5,838 bases of DNA, taken from the NCBI GenBank assembly GCA_029775955.1, contig JARVJW010000084.1, positions 1 through 5,838 on the forward strand, written 5' to 3'. The position numbers were made by a program, and so were the translations under genes. This document shows positions 5,716 through 5,838 of the stretch, in pieces. The stretch comes from Nitrososphaeria archaeon (lineage in GTDB: Archaea > Thermoproteota > Nitrososphaeria > Conexivisphaerales > UBA164). The stretch's first letter is position 1. Each line of letters opens with the position of its first letter. Below the pieces are notes generated by a model, which saw only the letters and a program-made list of their open reading frames with translations, was not told the DNA's origin and searched no databases.

Positions 5716-5780
5716 TTGACACTTATGTCAACTATTTCTGTCATCACCTGATTTATAGTGTTTGTCATCAAGTGTTGTCA
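5716..5780 (+). repeat. TGTCA repeat cluster around the promoter of the right-edge transposase
   Basis: TTGACA-CTTA-TGTCAA (5716-5731) is a perfect inverted repeat. Further TGTCA copies start at 5739, 5763 and 5776. The first and last pairs are both spaced 13 nt apart. TGTCATCA occurs twice (5739-5746 and 5763-5770), flanking the TATA box. This may be the left end of the insertion sequence, a transposase-binding region, or an operator. Confidence 0.5.
5751..5759 (+). promoter_or_regulatory. TATA box of the right-edge transposase
   Basis: TTTATA at 5752-5757 is centred about 25 nt upstream of the ATG at 5780. This spacing favours that ATG as a leaderless start over the in-frame ATGs at 5786 and 5792. 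Confidence 0.45.
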
Positions 5781-5838
5781 TGCCCATGGATATGTCCTGG
5801 CACGACTATAACGAAGCATTAGTGGAAAGGGGAAGCAT
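5780..5838 (+). CDS. IS5-type DDE transposase, N-terminal fragment cut by the window edge
   Basis: Nineteen codons are visible: M-P-M-D-M-S-W-H-D-Y-N-E-A-L-V-E-R-G-S. The W-x-x-Y-N-x-x-L-V-x-R-G pattern is typical of the first residues of IS5-family transposases, including archaeal ones from Thermoplasmatales. Three in-frame ATGs (5780, 5786, 5792) are possible starts; the TATA spacing favours the first. The frame is open to the edge, so it cannot be said whether the gene is intact. No Shine-Dalgarno is seen. It would be the third different insertion sequence in this window. Confidence 0.6.
   Translation, partial: MPMDMSWHDYNEALVERGS

Noticed and set aside
1..5838. CRISPR arrays, tRNA, rRNA or riboswitches
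   Set aside because: No regularly spaced repeat-spacer units, no cloverleaf with T-arm consensus and no rRNA-like conserved blocks were seen on reading both strands.

Overview
The window looks like a piece of chromosome from an acidophilic archaeon of the Thermoplasmatales (Ferroplasma / Acidiplasma / Picrophilus / Thermoplasma type). The host genes are AT-rich. Several starts lack a Shine-Dalgarno site and instead have a TATA box centred about 26-29 nt upstream of the start codon, the archaeal leaderless pattern. The gene content is also archaeal: a MoaD/ubiquitin-like protein with a Gly-Gly tail, a KEOPS Cgi121-like protein, an E1-like ThiF/MoeB/UbaA enzyme and a [4Fe-4S] endonuclease III. 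The species assignment is inference.

Layout, left to right. (1) 1-~465, minus strand: remains of an unidentified gene broken by a frameshift and a stop, running off the left edge. (2) ~466-1322: a heavily decayed insertion sequence. Its DDE transposase is on the minus strand and recognisable only in pieces in several frames, with a candidate degenerate terminal inverted repeat. (3) 1323-1410: short spacer with a probable terminator for the operon to its right. (4) 1411-3723, minus strand: an intact, tightly packed four-gene operon, transcribed from right to left as ubiquitin-like protein > Cgi121-like protein > E1-like enzyme > endonuclease III. (5) 3784-5124: an IS66-type element with perfect 18-bp terminal inverted repeats. 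It is visibly more GC-rich than its surroundings, and its plus-strand transposase carries two stops and four frameshifts. It sits just upstream of the operon promoter. (6) 5140-5637, minus strand: a small two-TM surface protein of unknown function. (7) 5716-5838: a repeat-rich promoter region and the first 19 codons of an IS5-type transposase running off the right edge.

The most interesting part is the operon. A ubiquitin-like/sulfur-carrier protein and its likely activating E1 are encoded with a predicted subunit of KEOPS, the complex that makes the tRNA modification t6A. This suggests a link between Ubl/sulfur-carrier chemistry and tRNA anticodon-loop modification. The E1 itself departs from the standard pattern: one cysteine of the usual zinc site is missing, Asp replaces the usual Asn in the S-N-L-x-R-Q motif, and it has a C-terminal domain of about 85 residues that I do not recognise. 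Everything around the operon is mobile-element debris, so it sits as an island between insertion hot spots.
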